A stretch of DNA of 64,000 nucleotides from FEB-22 sp003105195 (GTDB taxonomy: Bacteria > Pseudomonadota > Alphaproteobacteria > Rhizobiales > Xanthobacteraceae), in NCBI GenBank assembly GCA_027493405.1, contig JAOSKV010000001.1:684855-748854 (forward strand), read 5' to 3'. Both the position numbers and the translations under genes were made by a program. The notes beneath the pieces were generated by a model. That model was not told the origin of the DNA. It was given only the letters and a program-made list of their open reading frames with translations, and did not search any database. Of the stretch, positions 62,921 to 64,000 are shown piece after piece (the first letter of the stretch is position 1; each line of letters begins with the position of its first letter).

Positions 62921-64000
62921 TCAGACGGCCTGCACCTCGATCACGCCCGGCACGGCCTTGATCGCGCCCGCGACCTGCGGCGAGACGCGATAGCGGCCCG
63001 GCAGCTTCACTTCCACCTCGCTCGCCCCGTCCTCGAGGATCAGCACCATGCTGATCTCGCCGTCGCCTTTCGGCTCGAGCCGCCTCGCGACCGCCTCGAT
63101 CGGCTGGTCGGAGCGCAGGAAGACGCGCAGGCCGTTCTGGGTCTTCTGCGCGGCTTCGTCCAGCGGCTCGACCGTCTGGATGCGCGCGCGCACGTCGTCG
63201 CCCTGCGCTTCCGCGGTGAGGAACAGGAGCACGGCGGTGCCCGGCTCCAGGAGGTCGCGATACTGTCCCAGCCCCTCCGAGAACAGCACGGCCTCGTAGT
63301 GGCCGGACGGGTCGGACAGCTCGATGATGCCCATCTTGTTGCCGGTCTTGGTGCGCCGCTCGGTGCGGGAGACGACCGTGCCGGCGACGCGCCCCGCGGT
63401 GGCGCCGGCCTTCACGGCGGCCGCGAACTCGCTCCAGGACAGCACCCGCAGGCGCTTGAGCGCGAGCGCATACTCGTCGAGCGGATGGCCCGAGAGGAAG
63501 AAGCCGATGGCGTCGAACTCCTTCTGCAGCCGCTCGCCGGGCAGCCAGGGCTCGGCCGCCGGCAGCGGCAGCTCGGCGCGCGCCGCCGCGCCCCCGAACA
63601 GCTCGGTCTGGCCGACCGCGGCATCCTCGTAGCGGCGCTGCGCGGCCGCGAGGATCAGGTCGACGCCGGCATGCACGCGCGCGCGGTTCGGCTCGAGCGC
63701 ATCGAAGGCGCCCGCCGCCGCGAGGCTCTCGAGCACGCGCTTGTTGAGCGCGCGCGGATTGATCCGCTCCGCAAAATCCGCCAGGTCGCGGAACGGCCGG
63801 TCGCCGCGCGCCTCGACGATCGCCTTGACGGCCTCGCGGCCGACGCCCTTCAAGGCCGCGAGCGCGTAGTGGATCGTGTTGCCCTCCACGTCGAAGGTGA
63901 CGCCCGAACGATTGACCGAAGGAGGATCCACCTTGATCCCGAGCCGCACGGCCTCGGCACGGAATTCGGCGAGCTTGTCGGTGCTCGCCATGTCGTAGGT
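62921..64000 (-). CDS. dnaE: DNA polymerase III alpha subunit, C-terminal part (partial)
   Basis: The 3' 360 codons of dnaE; the gene continues beyond the window (the frame is open at the last base, reading TYDMASTDKLAEFRAEA). Seen here: the helix-hairpin-helix region (ALAALKGVGREAVKAIVEAR), TELFGG, the finger-end block FLSGHPLDEY, then the OB-fold (VAGTVVSRTERRTKTGNKMGIIELSDPSG in parts) and the beta-clamp/tau-binding tail. The neighbouring rpsB-dnaE closeness matches Rhizobiales. Confidence 0.95.
   Translation of the reverse strand, partial: TYDMASTDKLAEFRAEAVRLGIKVDPPSVNRSGVTFDVEGNTIHYALAALKGVGREAVKAIVEARGDRPFRDLADFAERINPRALNKRVLESLAAAGAFDALEPNRARVHAGVDLILAAAQRRYEDAAVGQTELFGGAAARAELPLPAAEPWLPGERLQKEFDAIGFFLSGHPLDEYALALKRLRVLSWSEFAAAVKAGATAGRVAGTVVSRTERRTKTGNKMGIIELSDPSGHYEAVLFSEGLGQYRDLLEPGTAVLLFLTAEAQGDDVRARIQTVEPLDEAAQKTQNGLRVFLRSDQPIEAVARRLEPKGDGEISMVLILEDGASEVEVKLPGRYRVSPQVAGAIKAVPGVIEVQAV

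Overview
The window is G+C-rich, almost fully coding DNA from an alphaproteobacterium. Gene order points to Hyphomicrobiales (Rhizobiales), near the Bradyrhizobium/Rhodopseudomonas group: eno - divIC-like - pdhA - pdhB - DUF5076 - pdhC - lpdA - lipA - ratA - cinA; tpiA / ppiD - trpEGDC - moaC - moeA - lexA / comEC; gltX - gltA; and rpsB - tsf - pyrH - frr - uppS - cdsA - dxr - rseP - bamA - lpxD - fabZ - lpxA - lpxI - lpxB. The taxonomic placement is an inference from synteny and protein recall, not from a search.

Layout. 1-6.4 kb: end of cinA, a fused MFS/spermidine-synthase-like protein, ratA-like gene, lipA, two small envelope proteins and lpdA. 6.4-8.8 kb: accessory stretch (membrane protein, ArsR regulator with the stub of a lost partner, a small membrane-anchored protein, GNAT acetyltransferase). 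8.8-15.1 kb: pyruvate dehydrogenase genes, a divIC/FtsB-like gene and enolase. 15.4-18.0 kb: queF, an MFS exporter, kdsA. 18.0-21.5 kb: a disturbed island between kdsA and pyrG, holding the C-terminal halves of a VOC/glyoxalase-like gene and of lipB joined head to head, an FNR-type box, a cytochrome c oxidase subunit I gene broken by about ten single-base indels, a perfect TATAAT promoter with small ORFs, and an orphan FNR-type box. 21.5-26.1 kb: pyrG, secG, a four-cysteine DUF6455-type protein behind an FNR/FixK-type palindrome, a double-receiver regulator, tpiA. 26.4-34.9 kb: ppiD, trpEGDC, moaC, moeA, lexA. 34.9-43.2 kb: comEC, divergent glnS and gltX, gltA, fabH. 43.2-57.8 kb: a long minus-strand cluster for lipid A, outer-membrane assembly, isoprenoid, phospholipid and translation genes. 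57.9-64 kb: a DoxX-like protein, a four-PAS hybrid histidine kinase facing a PhoB/OmpR-type regulator, and the 3' end of dnaE.

How it fits together: the left third is central carbon metabolism (enolase, PDH complex, E3) together with the lipoyl synthase that matures PDH. The right third is envelope construction coupled to ribosome genes. Regulation visible in the sequence is SOS (lexA autoregulation), oxygen/redox (FNR/FixK-type boxes) and two-component signalling.

Data quality matters. Genes expected to be essential (lpxD, pyrH, bamA) and trpE, ppiD, coxA and the hybrid kinase all carry frameshifts or homopolymer blocks, including about 195 bases of G/C runs inside bamA. Most are more likely sequencing or assembly errors than biology. 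I saw no tRNA, rRNA, CRISPR array, insertion sequence or prophage. I did not find a convincing novel multi-gene system; the best leads are the FNR-box/four-cysteine protein unit and the rearranged 18-21.5 kb island.
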